Program-made: the position numbers and the translations under genes | Notes under the pieces: model-generated | Database searches by the model: none | Told to the model about the DNA's origin: nothing | The model's input: the letters and a program-made list of their open reading frames with translations, nothing else | In this document: positions 26,207 to 34,396 of the stretch, piece by piece | How the letters are laid out: the number at the start of each line of letters is the position of its first letter | Position numbering within the stretch: the stretch's first letter is position 1 | Assembly (NCBI GenBank): GCA_021151695.1 | Contig: JAGKWU010000018.1 | Coordinates: 20,214 to 84,213 of the forward strand | DNA: 64,000 nucleotides | Direction: 5' to 3' | DNA from: Cellvibrionaceae bacterium | GTDB taxonomy: Bacteria > Pseudomonadota > Gammaproteobacteria > Pseudomonadales > Cellvibrionaceae

Positions 26207-27067
26207 TCAGTTGCTTGCTCTGAAGATAAAGTAAGAGCGCAGGAACATTTTGATATGTTTAAAGCCTTTTTTCGCTGCTTTGCCACCCAGGTGAATAATG
26301 CGAATTTCAGGTAGCAAATAGATTTTGGCCAAGCGAGAGATTTTGCGTGATAAATCAAAATCCTCGAAATATAAAAAATACTCTTGGGAAAAACCGTTCA
26401 CTTGCTTGAGAACTGATGTGCGGCACAGCATAAAGCAGCCGCTGGCCAGCTCTATCTCCATGGGAGATGTAACGGGAAATTTATCTTTATAGGCATAGTT
26501 ATCAAGTTGTTTTTTGAAAATACCATTTAGAAAACTATTGTTAATCCCGCGTAAAAAAATAATCAGCAGATTGGGTGAGCGCTTGGCCAGATATTCTGGT
26601 TCGTTATTTTCGTTGGTTGCGCTGGGTGCGACCAAGCCAACCCCGGGGTTCCGTTGTAAGAATTGGATGCCCTCGATCAGGGCGTGCTTATCCATTTCAA
26701 CATCGGGGTTGAGAATAAGGTGGTAGTCGCTAATGCATTGGTTAATTGCCAGATTGTTGCCTCTTCCATAACCCAGATTCCCATGTCCATTGATTAGTTT
26801 CGCCTGCTCTCCCATTAATCGCTGGGCCAGGGCAAATGCATCTTTTGTCGGAGATGCAAGCTCTGTTTGGTTATTGATCAGGAAAAATTCGTAGTTACTA
26901 ATTTGATGTGTGTTTTGTGCCGTTTGGAGTGCTTCAAAGAGGGATTTAATCGTGGTAGCAAGAATGTTCAAGCTCGTGTCATAAACAACGCAGCCGATGC
27001 TGATACTTGTCGGCGAGTGCGGCGAGTGCGGCGAGTGCGGCGAGTGCGGCGAATCGGATGGGGTCAT
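26207..27067 (-). CDS. Family 2 glycosyltransferase (rhamnosyltransferase-like)
   Basis: 286 residues. After a Pro/Ser/His repeat at the N terminus comes a GT-A fold: ISIGCVVYDT, EFFLINNQTE, LINGHGNLGYGRGNNLAI, the metal-binding YHLILNPDVEM (DxD type) and YFLYFEDFDLSRK (acceptor-base ED). This pattern fits dTDP-rhamnosyl- or related transferases that extend O-antigen units. It overlaps the upstream WbpM-like gene (ATGA), so it is the last gene of the reverse-strand polysaccharide operon. Residues 6-18 are encoded by a nine-base tandem repeat. The exact sugar cannot be read from sequence. Confidence 0.85.
   Translation of the reverse strand: MTPSDSPHSPHSPHSPHSPTSISIGCVVYDTSLNILATTIKSLFEALQTAQNTHQISNYEFFLINNQTELASPTKDAFALAQRLMGEQAKLINGHGNLGYGRGNNLAINQCISDYHLILNPDVEMDKHALIEGIQFLQRNPGVGLVAPSATNENNEPEYLAKRSPNLLIIFLRGINNSFLNGIFKKQLDNYAYKDKFPVTSPMEIELASGCFMLCRTSVLKQVNGFSQEYFLYFEDFDLSRKISRLAKIYLLPEIRIIHLGGKAAKKGFKHIKMFLRSYFIFRASN
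27011..27055. repeat. Nine-base tandem repeat inside a glycosyltransferase gene
   Basis: Four exact copies of CGGCGAGTG (27011-27046) are followed by one diverged copy (CGGCGAATC). On the reverse strand they encode Ser-Pro-His triplets near the N terminus of the glycosyltransferase. Confidence 0.9.
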
Positions 27068-28989
27068 TTATTGTGCTTGCCTGCTTTTAACAAAATAACG
27101 TTTGAGCTTTTGGCGTGATGTAAGAGATCTTCGGTGCTGCCCGCCAAATTAGCTTCCACAAAAGAAGATTTCAGTGTGTTAAACACCTCTTTGTGATTGA
27201 ATTGCTCGATATGCAAGCGCAATTGATCAAGATAGGTTTCTAATTCGTGCAAGCTGATATGTTGTTCGTGTGCACGCAAAATTCTCGGATGGGGTGTCCC
27301 TTCGCAGTTATCCCCAACTAATAATTCTTCGTAGAGCTTTTCGCCGGGCCGTAAACCGGTGAATTGAATTTCTATATCGCCTTCTGGGTTGTCTGCCGTT
27401 TTTAAGCTATGGCCAGAGAGAAAAATCATTTCTGATGCCAGATTTAAAATTTTGACTGGCTCACCCATTTCCAGCACAAACACGTCACCACCTTCCGCCA
27501 TGGCGCCAGCTTGGATGACCAATTGGGCTGCTTCACTGATAGTCATAAAGTAACGTGTTATTTCCGGATGGGTGACTGTGACGGGGCCGCCTCGCTTAAT
27601 TTGCTCGCGAAATTTTGGCAGTACACTGCCCGAGGAATCCATGACATTGCCAAAGCGCACCATACTAAATACGGTGGACGACTGTTTTGCAAAAGCCTGT
27701 AAAACCAGCTCTGCCAGACGTTTGGTGGCGCCCATGACGTTAGTTGGGCGAACGGCTTTGTCGGAGGAGATTAATACAAAACGCTCAACCTTGGCGGCGA
27801 TTGCCGCTTGCGCAGTTTTGTAAGTGCCAAACAAATTGTTATTCGTGCCTTCAAGGATATTGTATTCAACTAAAGGAACATGCTTGTAAGCGGCGGCGTG
27901 ATATAAGGTTTGTACTTGAAAATTCTTCATTACATTTTCAAGCAAGGTTTCATTGTTGATTGAGCCGAGAATTGGATAGAGCTTTATATCCGTCTCGGCA
28001 ATGAGCGGTTCTAATTCTTCCTGAATCTGATAGAGATTGAATTCGTTGCGCTCAAACAAAATCAGGGATTTAGGATTGGATTTAATAGCCTGTCGGCAAA
28101 TCTCTGATCCTATGGAGCCTCCGGCCCCCGTCACCATAACCACTTTGCCGGTAATGTTCATCTCTAATAATGAGTGTGCAGGGGCAACAGGTTCACGCCC
28201 GAGTAATTCTTCAATTTGAATGGAGCGAAACTCGTCGACTTGCGCAGTGCCATTGATTAGGTCTGTCAGTGGTGGAATGGCCTGTACTTGAACGTTCAGT
28301 TTTTCCAGGTTGCGCACAATGCGGGCAGTTTGCTGTGGAGAGCTTTTGTCTTGTGCGAGCAATATTTTTTTAACCTGATATTTGGCAATTAAATAACCCA
28401 GGTCATCAGGGTTATAAACTTTAATGCCGCGCAAATTGCTTTCATGTAGCTTGGGGTTATCATCTACGAAAGCTATGGGGCGATATTGCGCGCTTTTTTG
28501 TAATTGTGCAGACAGGTAATGACCGGATTCGCCAGCGCCATAAATAATGACATGGGTATTGCCTTTGGGGGCGAGAAAGCTCAACAGGTTGCGGAACATC
28601 AAGCGCGGCAAACCTATGAGGAAGAGTGCAATAAATGAATAAATCACTGGCACTGAGCGCGGCAAAAATGCGTGCAGATAAAAGCCGGCGGCAATCATGG
28701 CGACACTGGACGCGAGTATGCCAATTAAGATAGTGATGATTGCCTGTGGGGGGATGTAACGCAAAATGGCACGATACAATCCCATACGTATAAAAAATGC
28801 GATAGAGATGCTGATTGTGCAGAGTAAACACAGAAGCTCTTGGAGGGTAAAGTGAAATTCCAATTGGCTCAGGCGTAAAACGTAAGCGAGGTAGAACGCT
28901 ATGGAAATCGCTGTTGCATCATAAGTAACGCTGATGGCTCGTTTGATTGGGCGAGGTGCGTTAAGAAATTTTGCGAGCATGCGATTCAT
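27064..28989 (-). CDS. WbpM-type membrane UDP-GlcNAc 4,6-dehydratase
   Basis: 641 residues from the ATG at 28989, which has AGGAG six bases upstream (an open frame continues to 29061). The N terminus has four transmembrane segments (about 15-145), then a CoA-binding-like Rossmann unit (VIIYGAGESGHYLSAQLQ), then the SDR domain with VMVTGAGGSIGSEICRQ and the catalytic Ser and Met-x-x-x-Lys in SSDKAVRPTNVMGATKRLAE. The Met in place of Tyr is the feature described for WbpM. Such enzymes make UDP-4-keto-6-deoxy sugars (QuiNAc/FucNAc precursors) for O-antigen. The neighbours are a WbpL-type transferase and a reductase. Confidence 0.9.
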   Translation of the reverse strand: MNRMLAKFLNAPRPIKRAISVTYDATAISIAFYLAYVLRLSQLEFHFTLQELLCLLCTISISIAFFIRMGLYRAILRYIPPQAIITILIGILASSVAMIAAGFYLHAFLPRSVPVIYSFIALFLIGLPRLMFRNLLSFLAPKGNTHVIIYGAGESGHYLSAQLQKSAQYRPIAFVDDNPKLHESNLRGIKVYNPDDLGYLIAKYQVKKILLAQDKSSPQQTARIVRNLEKLNVQVQAIPPLTDLINGTAQVDEFRSIQIEELLGREPVAPAHSLLEMNITGKVVMVTGAGGSIGSEICRQAIKSNPKSLILFERNEFNLYQIQEELEPLIAETDIKLYPILGSINNETLLENVMKNFQVQTLYHAAAYKHVPLVEYNILEGTNNNLFGTYKTAQAAIAAKVERFVLISSDKAVRPTNVMGATKRLAELVLQAFAKQSSTVFSMVRFGNVMDSSGSVLPKFREQIKRGGPVTVTHPEITRYFMTISEAAQLVIQAGAMAEGGDVFVLEMGEPVKILNLASEMIFLSGHSLKTADNPEGDIEIQFTGLRPGEKLYEELLVGDNCEGTPHPRILRAHEQHISLHELETYLDQLRLHIEQFNHKEVFNTLKSSFVEANLAGSTEDLLHHAKSSNVILLKAGKHNK

Positions 28990-29108
28990 CGGCATCTCCT
29001 GTTTTGGGGTTGGCGGCCTTGGAAGTGGGGCTGCATCTGTACAAGGCCGGCAACTTTGCATCCAGCTTTAGGTCGGGGGGAAATATGCTGTACAAGCCAC
29101 TGAACGCT

Positions 29109-30128
29109 CTAGTTAGAGCTCGATTTGCCGGCCCCGATTATAAAGCACAGGGCTATCAAAGGTAACAATGAAATTGTAGTAATGAGTAATGCGTAGCCTG
29201 GTAATTGGTTGGCGAGCAATGCCCAGGGAAATAGCCAGGCGATGTTGATGCCTAAAAGGCACAGGGTAACTGTTTGATGGGAGCCAAATTTTCGCGACAG
29301 TATTTGATAGCTATGGCTTCGATGTGCCTGATACCAGCGTTGTCCGCTAAGGATTCGATAACCAAGTGTCCAACTTGCATCTATCCAGAAACCTGCCGTC
29401 AGGATCAAAGCGCTAAAAATGCTGAGATAAGATTGATTGATGGCGTAAAGCAGCAGGCTGCCGATAAAACAACCTAAAAATGTGCTGCCGGTGTCCCCCA
29501 TAAAAATGCGCGCTGGTTGCCAGTTTGCCATCAAAAAGCCCACAACAGGCGCTGCGCTCAACAAAATACCTGCGGCGAGCGGTGTAGCGAGAGCTGATGC
29601 ATAAAACCATGCAAGGGTGGCGAGAAGGAATACGGCTTCGCTGCCGGCTATGCCATCTATGCCATCCATAAAGTTAAACAGATTTATAAGCCAGCTAATG
29701 GCAAAGGCAACGAGTATCCCACTGATAATTGCTAAGGGCAGTGCTAAGCCCGCAAGTATTTTCAAATTGCCCAGGGCGAGTAGGGCGCTGACGAAATATA
29801 AGAAAAAGCGCAGTCGACGTGAGAGGCCGCGAATATCATCCAATAAGCCGGTTGCGGCCACAATCAGGCTCGGTAGCAAAATAAAACAAAGCAGACCCAT
29901 TATTTGTGAGGGAAGGTAAACCAGGCAGAAAATGGGCAACAGTAAAAGGATTAACGCAACAAATCCCAAGCCACCAATACGTGGGGTTGCCAATGTGTGT
30001 GAGCTGCGATGATTGGCTATATCGAGTAGTTGTTTGCGGTGAGCATAGGTGATGAGCCATCGTGTTAACCAATAACCTGTTACTGCAAGCACGATAAACG
30101 CAAAGATTACTATCGAAACTCTGGTCAT
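29109..30128 (-). CDS. WbpL/WecA-type undecaprenyl-phosphate sugar-1-phosphate transferase
   Basis: 339 residues with about ten membrane segments. The cytoplasmic loops carry the polyprenyl-phosphate N-acetylhexosamine-1-phosphate transferase motifs: LLDDIRGLSRRLRF, NLFNFMDGIDGIAGSEA and IFMGDTGSTFLG. It would attach the first sugar phosphate (for example QuiNAc or FucNAc) to undecaprenyl phosphate and start O-unit assembly. It starts in the ATGA overlap with the upstream reductase gene. WbpL of P. aeruginosa is the best analogue by size and context. Confidence 0.88.
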   Translation of the reverse strand: MTRVSIVIFAFIVLAVTGYWLTRWLITYAHRKQLLDIANHRSSHTLATPRIGGLGFVALILLLLPIFCLVYLPSQIMGLLCFILLPSLIVAATGLLDDIRGLSRRLRFFLYFVSALLALGNLKILAGLALPLAIISGILVAFAISWLINLFNFMDGIDGIAGSEAVFLLATLAWFYASALATPLAAGILLSAAPVVGFLMANWQPARIFMGDTGSTFLGCFIGSLLLYAINQSYLSIFSALILTAGFWIDASWTLGYRILSGQRWYQAHRSHSYQILSRKFGSHQTVTLCLLGINIAWLFPWALLANQLPGYALLITTISLLPLIALCFIIGAGKSSSN

Positions 30129-30973
30129 GGTCTTTCCGGGCTCCAGCCTAGCAGGCTTTTGGTTTTATTAATGTCGACCTGCAAATCACCTGTGAGGCGT
30201 GAAATTGCATCAGGTTTTATGATCGCAAGAAGGCTAAAAACTGTCGTCGGTACACTGAAGAGTCTCACGGGCTTCTTTAGCTGCTGCGCCAGTAATTCCA
30301 CTATTTCGGCGGTGGTACGGCTTACGCCATCACTTGCCAGAAAAGTGTGATCCGCTGCTGCAGCGCTTGTGCAGCAGAGCGAAATGAGTGAGCAAAGATT
30401 TTCCATCGATACCAGGTCCCGCTTATTGCGAATATTGGCAAAAGGCAGGGGGATATCGTGTTGGATCAGCCGTTGTAATGCTGCTAGGTTACCTTTGTTG
30501 TAATGGCCATACACCAAAGGTGGTCGAATAATAACTAACCGGGTATTTGAGTTTACGAATGAATTTTGAAGAATCTCTTCACAAGCGAGTTTGGATTTTC
30601 CGTAGTCATCTTCGGGAGCTGGTGAATCTTCTGCCGTAAAAGGTGCGCGATCTTTTGTAGATTCGCCATTGACTTTGATGCTGCTGAGATAAATAACGCG
30701 GGGGATATTGGCAGCCAAGACTATAGCGGCGATTCGACGACAGAGTTGTTGGTTGTCGCGCTCAAAATCTTCCGTGGTCGCATTGTTCGTATGGGCGCGT
30801 GCTGCCAGGTGGATCAGGCAATCAACATCTTTCAGGGTGGCTGAGAGATGCTCGTCGCTGGCAGAGAGGTTATGGCGATCAATGGCGATAATCCCGGCGC
30901 CAAGCCTGTCCGTTAGGTAGGGACAGAGGGCTTTTCCGATAAAACCTGTAGCGCCGGTCACAGCAATTTTCAT
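30125..30973 (-). CDS. Short-chain NAD-dependent epimerase/reductase (WbpV/WbpK-like)
   Basis: 282 residues of the extended SDR family: KIAVTGATGFIGKALCPYL, DCLIHLAARAHTNN, YLSSIKVNGEST and the catalytic YGKSKLACEE (YxxxK). In O-antigen loci a gene of this size before wbpL and wbpM encodes the reductase that converts the 4-keto sugar into UDP-QuiNAc (WbpV) or UDP-FucNAc (WbpK). Which product is made cannot be told here. It is the first gene of the operon reductase-transferase-dehydratase-glycosyltransferase. Confidence 0.85.
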   Translation of the reverse strand: MKIAVTGATGFIGKALCPYLTDRLGAGIIAIDRHNLSASDEHLSATLKDVDCLIHLAARAHTNNATTEDFERDNQQLCRRIAAIVLAANIPRVIYLSSIKVNGESTKDRAPFTAEDSPAPEDDYGKSKLACEEILQNSFVNSNTRLVIIRPPLVYGHYNKGNLAALQRLIQHDIPLPFANIRNKRDLVSMENLCSLISLCCTSAAAADHTFLASDGVSRTTAEIVELLAQQLKKPVRLFSVPTTVFSLLAIIKPDAISRLTGDLQVDINKTKSLLGWSPERP

Positions 30974-31029
30974 ATAAGTTGAGGCGGTAAGAGATTGATA
31001 TTGTTAGAAAGAAAAATGATTATCCGCGC

Positions 31030-31058
31030 TTGCCTGAGTCTGATGCAACTGGTAAAGT
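31030..31058 (+). promoter_or_regulatory. Promoter of tRNA-Val with stringent-type discriminator
   Basis: TTGCCT (31030-31035), a 17-base spacer and TAAAGT (31053-31058) are followed by GCGCGCC, a GC-rich discriminator as found in stringently controlled stable-RNA promoters. The mature tRNA begins 15 bases after the -10. Confidence 0.75.
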
Positions 31059-31073
31059 GCGCGCCTCTGAAAC

Positions 31074-31150
31074 AGGACTATAGCTCAGTTGGTTAGAGCA
31101 CCACCTTGACATGGTGGGGGTCAGCAGTTCGAGTCTGCTTAGTCCTACCA
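31074..31150 (+). tRNA. tRNA-Val (anticodon GAC)
   Basis: A complete cloverleaf of 77 bases: acceptor AGGACTA/TAGTCCT, D arm TAGCTCAGTTGGTTAGAG, anticodon stem CCACC/GGTGG around loop TTGACAT (anticodon GAC), T arm GCAG-TTCGAGT-CTGC, and encoded CCA. A terminator follows 33 bases later. Confidence 0.97.
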
Positions 31151-31182
31151 AATTCGCCAAAGCCTTGGCAAATTGTATAAAA

Positions 31183-31207
31183 AGCCCGCAAATAGCGGGT
31201 TTTTTTG
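31183..31207 (+). terminator. Terminator of tRNA-Val
   Basis: CCCGC (31185-31189) pairs with GCGGG (31195-31199), extended by A-T/G-T pairs, followed by seven Ts. Confidence 0.85.
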
Positions 31208-31402
31208 CTTTTGGGGGTCTGTATTTATGCGGATGACCCCAGTTTACCGCTCCTTCTGGCAGATTTTTAATGGCTGCCCTTGATTTCTCCTGCGCTCCCC
31301 CCATTTTGTTGGCATAGCTTTTTATCGAGATAGCTTTCTGGTCAGCCAGAAAACACATTCTCCTTCCCTGTTTGGTTTTTTGTATTTTTAAGGAGTTTCA
31401 CC

Positions 31403-33304
31403 ATGACCGTAGATGCTCGCAAAGAAACGCGCGGCTTTCAGACTGAAGCCAAGCAACTGTTGCACCTGATGATTCATTCGCTTTATTCCAACCGCGAAAT
31501 CTTTTTGCGGGAGCTGGTATCAAATGCGTCTGACGCAGCAGATAAATTGCGTTTTGAGGCTGTATCCAACGGCGATCTGTATGAGGGCGATGCCGAGCTG
31601 AAAATCCGCGTTAACTTTGATAAGGATGCAAAAACCATCACTATCAGCGACAACGGTATAGGCATGTCGCGTGATGAGGTGATTGAGAACCTGGGAACCA
31701 TCGCCAAGTCAGGCACTGCCAGCTTTATGCAAAAATTGAGTGGCGATCAAAAGAAAGATGCACAATTGATCGGACAGTTTGGTGTGGGTTTTTACTCAGC
31801 ATTTATTGTGGCTGACCGCGTAGTAGTGACCACTCGCCGCGCTGGCACACCAGCTGATCAGGCGGTGCGTTGGGAGTGTACTGGCGAAGCGGAATTCAGT
31901 GTTGAAACCGTTGAGAAAGCCACCCGCGGTACTACTGTTGAGCTGCATTTGAAGTCCGAAGCTGAAGAATTTGCCGATGGTTGGCGTTTGCGCTCCATCA
32001 TTAAAAAGTATTCTGATCACATTGCTATCCCGGTGGTTATGCAAAAGCCGGTGGCAGTTGATGAGGATGCTGCAACGGCTGAAGAAGACGAAGTCATCAA
32101 TACAGCGACCGCACTCTGGACTCGTTCACGCTCTGATATTTCAGACGAGGAATACAAAGAGTTTTACAAACATGTTAGCCACGATTTTGCCGAGCCCCTG
32201 GGTTGGAGCCACAATCGTGTGGAAGGTAACCTGGATTACACTAGCCTGCTGTATATCCCTGGCCGCGCGCCCTACGATCTGTATAACCGCGACGCATCGC
32301 GCGGTGTAAAACTTTATGTGCAACGCACCTTCATTATGGATGATGCCGAGCAATTTCTGCCTTTGTATCTGCGCTTTATTAAAGGTGTGGTGGATTCCAA
32401 TGATCTGTCATTGAACGTATCCCGCGAGATACTGCAGAAGGATCCAAACATTGACACCATGCGCGGTGCGCTCACCAAGCGTGTGCTGGATATGCTGTCC
32501 AAACTCGCGACGAATGAGCCAGAAAACTACAGCAAATTCTGGAAGGAATTTGGCCAGGTATTGAAAGAAGGTCCGGCCGAAGATTTTGCCAATCGTGAAA
32601 AAATTGCCAAGCTGCTGCGTTTTGCCTCCACCCACGGCGATAGTGCCGAGCAAGATCAATCGCTCGAGGGTTATGTCAGCCGCATGAAAGATGGTCAGGA
32701 AAAGATCTACTATATTGCAGCGGAAAATTACAACACGGCTAAAAATAGCCCGCACCTGGAAGTCTTCCGCAAAAAAGGAATCGAAGTACTTTTGTTAACT
32801 GACCGTGTTGACGAGTGGTTGATGAGTCACCTTGCCGAGTTTGATGGTAAATCCTTGCAGGATGTAGGTAAGGGTGAGCTGGATCTTGGCAAACTGGATA
32901 CCGAAGAAGAGAAGCAGGCAAAAGAAAAAGTAGCTGAACAAATCAAACCGCTGTTAGAGCGTGTTAAAACTGTTCTTGCTGAAGAAGTTGCCGAGGTGCG
33001 TAGCACGGATCGTTTGACCGATTCACCAGCCTGTGTAGTGGTGGCAGAGCATGATATAGGTGCGCAAATGCGCCGTATCCTGGAGCAAGCCGGCCAGAAG
33101 TTGCCAGAATCAAAACCTATTCTTGAGTTGAATCCTGATCATCCGCTGGTGAAAAAGCTGGAGCAGGAAACTAACGAAACCCGCTTTGGCGATCTGGCTC
33201 ATATATTGTTCGACCAGGCTAACCTGGCCGAAGGTGCGCAGCTGCAAGATCCTGCTGCTTATGTACAGCGTTTGAATAAACTTTTGTTGGAACTGAGCCA
33301 CTAA
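31403..33304 (+). CDS. htpG: Chaperone HtpG (Hsp90)
   Basis: 633 residues, full length. The GHKL ATPase domain shows LRELVSNASDAADKLR, ISDNGIGMSRDEVI, SGTASFM and GQFGVGFYSAFIVADRV; the middle domain has NRVEGNLDYTSLLYIPGRAP and LNVSREILQ; the C-terminal dimerisation domain ends near LNKLLLELSH. AAGGAG precedes the ATG. A seven-bp inverted repeat (TTTCTGG at 31335, CCAGAAA at 31346) lies 50 bases upstream, but I see no clear sigma-32 promoter. Confidence 0.98.
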   Translation: MTVDARKETRGFQTEAKQLLHLMIHSLYSNREIFLRELVSNASDAADKLRFEAVSNGDLYEGDAELKIRVNFDKDAKTITISDNGIGMSRDEVIENLGTIAKSGTASFMQKLSGDQKKDAQLIGQFGVGFYSAFIVADRVVVTTRRAGTPADQAVRWECTGEAEFSVETVEKATRGTTVELHLKSEAEEFADGWRLRSIIKKYSDHIAIPVVMQKPVAVDEDAATAEEDEVINTATALWTRSRSDISDEEYKEFYKHVSHDFAEPLGWSHNRVEGNLDYTSLLYIPGRAPYDLYNRDASRGVKLYVQRTFIMDDAEQFLPLYLRFIKGVVDSNDLSLNVSREILQKDPNIDTMRGALTKRVLDMLSKLATNEPENYSKFWKEFGQVLKEGPAEDFANREKIAKLLRFASTHGDSAEQDQSLEGYVSRMKDGQEKIYYIAAENYNTAKNSPHLEVFRKKGIEVLLLTDRVDEWLMSHLAEFDGKSLQDVGKGELDLGKLDTEEEKQAKEKVAEQIKPLLERVKTVLAEEVAEVRSTDRLTDSPACVVVAEHDIGAQMRRILEQAGQKLPESKPILELNPDHPLVKKLEQETNETRFGDLAHILFDQANLAEGAQLQDPAAYVQRLNKLLLELSH

Positions 33305-33329
33305 GCTTCAGGCCCGATGAATAATCCGC

Positions 33330-33364
33330 AGCCTTGGTATACTCTAGCCAAGGCTTTTTTATTT
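33330..33364 (+). terminator. Terminator between htpG and mgsA
   Basis: AGCCTTGG (33330-33337) pairs exactly with CCAAGGCT (33347-33354 region), loop of ten bases, then a T run. The run ends where the GGAG ribosome-binding site of mgsA begins. Confidence 0.85.
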
Positions 33365-33374
33365 GGAGATAACA

Positions 33375-33839
33375 ATGGAGTTCAAACAGCTTGCACTCTC
33401 AGCCACAAAAAAAATCGCACTGGTTGCCCACGACAATAAAAAGAAAGACATGATTGTCTGGTGCAGAAAGCATGCGGCTGAACTTGGAAAGCACCATCTG
33501 TGTGGCACTGGTACCACGGGGTTGCTGATTGAGAAAGAGGTTGGCTTACCCATCAGGAAATTGATCAGTGGTCCCATGGGCGGCGATCAACAAATTGGAG
33601 CCATGATTACCGAAGGCGCAGTTGATGTGTTGATTTTCTTTTGGGATCCCTTCGAACCTTTGCCTCACGATCCCGATGTAAAAGCACTATTGCGCATCGC
33701 GGCGGTGTGGAACATCCCGGTTGCCTGTAACGAGGTGTCAGCAGATTTTTTAATCGCATCGCCACTTTTTAGCAGCGAAAGTATGCGTGTAGTACCTGAT
33801 TACGACAGCTATCTGGCAAAACGAGCGGAAACACTTTGA
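33375..33839 (+). CDS. mgsA: Methylglyoxal synthase
   Basis: 154 residues with ATKKIALVAHDNKKKDMIVW, the phosphate-binding GTGTTGLL, the catalytic SGPMGGDQQIGAMI (Asp) and DVLIFFWDPFEPLPHDPDVKAL. It converts dihydroxyacetone phosphate to methylglyoxal, a glycolytic bypass used when phosphorylated sugars accumulate. GGAG lies six bases before the ATG; an in-frame TTG four codons upstream is disregarded. The stop overlaps the hpt start. Confidence 0.96.
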   Translation: MEFKQLALSATKKIALVAHDNKKKDMIVWCRKHAAELGKHHLCGTGTTGLLIEKEVGLPIRKLISGPMGGDQQIGAMITEGAVDVLIFFWDPFEPLPHDPDVKALLRIAAVWNIPVACNEVSADFLIASPLFSSESMRVVPDYDSYLAKRAETL

Positions 33840-34387
33840 TGAAACCATTAATTGATCTGGCGGCGGTGGAATCCCAGAGTCGCTGCCTTTTTAATCTGGC
33901 AGAAATAGAGGCTGCACTTGATAAAGTTGTGTTGCAGATTCAGGGTGATCTCGCCCATACCCAACCGGTAGTGCTTGGTGTAATGCGCGGAGCCTTACCT
34001 ATGTTGGGCTACATTATGCCGCGATTATCTTTTTACGCTGAGGTCGATTATGTGCACGCGACCCGTTACAAAAAAAATCTGAGTACTGGTGAGCTGCTAT
34101 GGATCCACGAGCCTCATGTAGCGCTACAAGATCGGCAGGTTTTGCTGGTGGATGATATTCTTGATCGTGGAATAACGCTCAAGGCGATTACTGAGAAATG
34201 CTACGCCTTGGGCGCTCGCGATGTAAAAATTGCTGTGCTTTGCAAAAAGAACATCGCTAATTTTGAAGCGGAAATCGCGGCGGACTATGTGGCTGTCGAC
34301 GTACCAGATGCGTATATTTTTGGTTATGGCATGGATTACGAAGGCGGGTGGCGCAATGCGCCTGGTATCTACGAGATAGATCCTTAA
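33839..34387 (+). CDS. hpt: Hypoxanthine-guanine phosphoribosyltransferase
   Basis: 182 residues, starting in the TGATG junction with mgsA. The PRPP-binding motif is VLLVDDILDRGITLKAI; VVLGVMRGALPMLGYI and the closing VFGYGMDYEGGWRNAPGIY match the HGPRT form found in Pseudomonas. It salvages hypoxanthine and guanine. Its tail end is only nine bases from the convergent histidine kinase gene. Confidence 0.9.
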   Translation: MKPLIDLAAVESQSRCLFNLAEIEAALDKVVLQIQGDLAHTQPVVLGVMRGALPMLGYIMPRLSFYAEVDYVHATRYKKNLSTGELLWIHEPHVALQDRQVLLVDDILDRGITLKAITEKCYALGARDVKIAVLCKKNIANFEAEIAADYVAVDVPDAYIFGYGMDYEGGWRNAPGIYEIDP

Positions 34388-34396
34388 GCAGCTTTA

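Noticed and set aside
31335..31352. Inverted repeat TTTCTGG/CCAGAAA upstream of htpG as a heat-shock operator
   Set aside because: It does not match the CIRCE or sigma-32 promoter patterns that I know, so it is noted only in the htpG entry.
31020..31358. 112-codon reverse frame across the tRNA-Val gene
   Set aside because: It runs through the tRNA and its terminator; a tRNA antisense frame is a frequent false gene.
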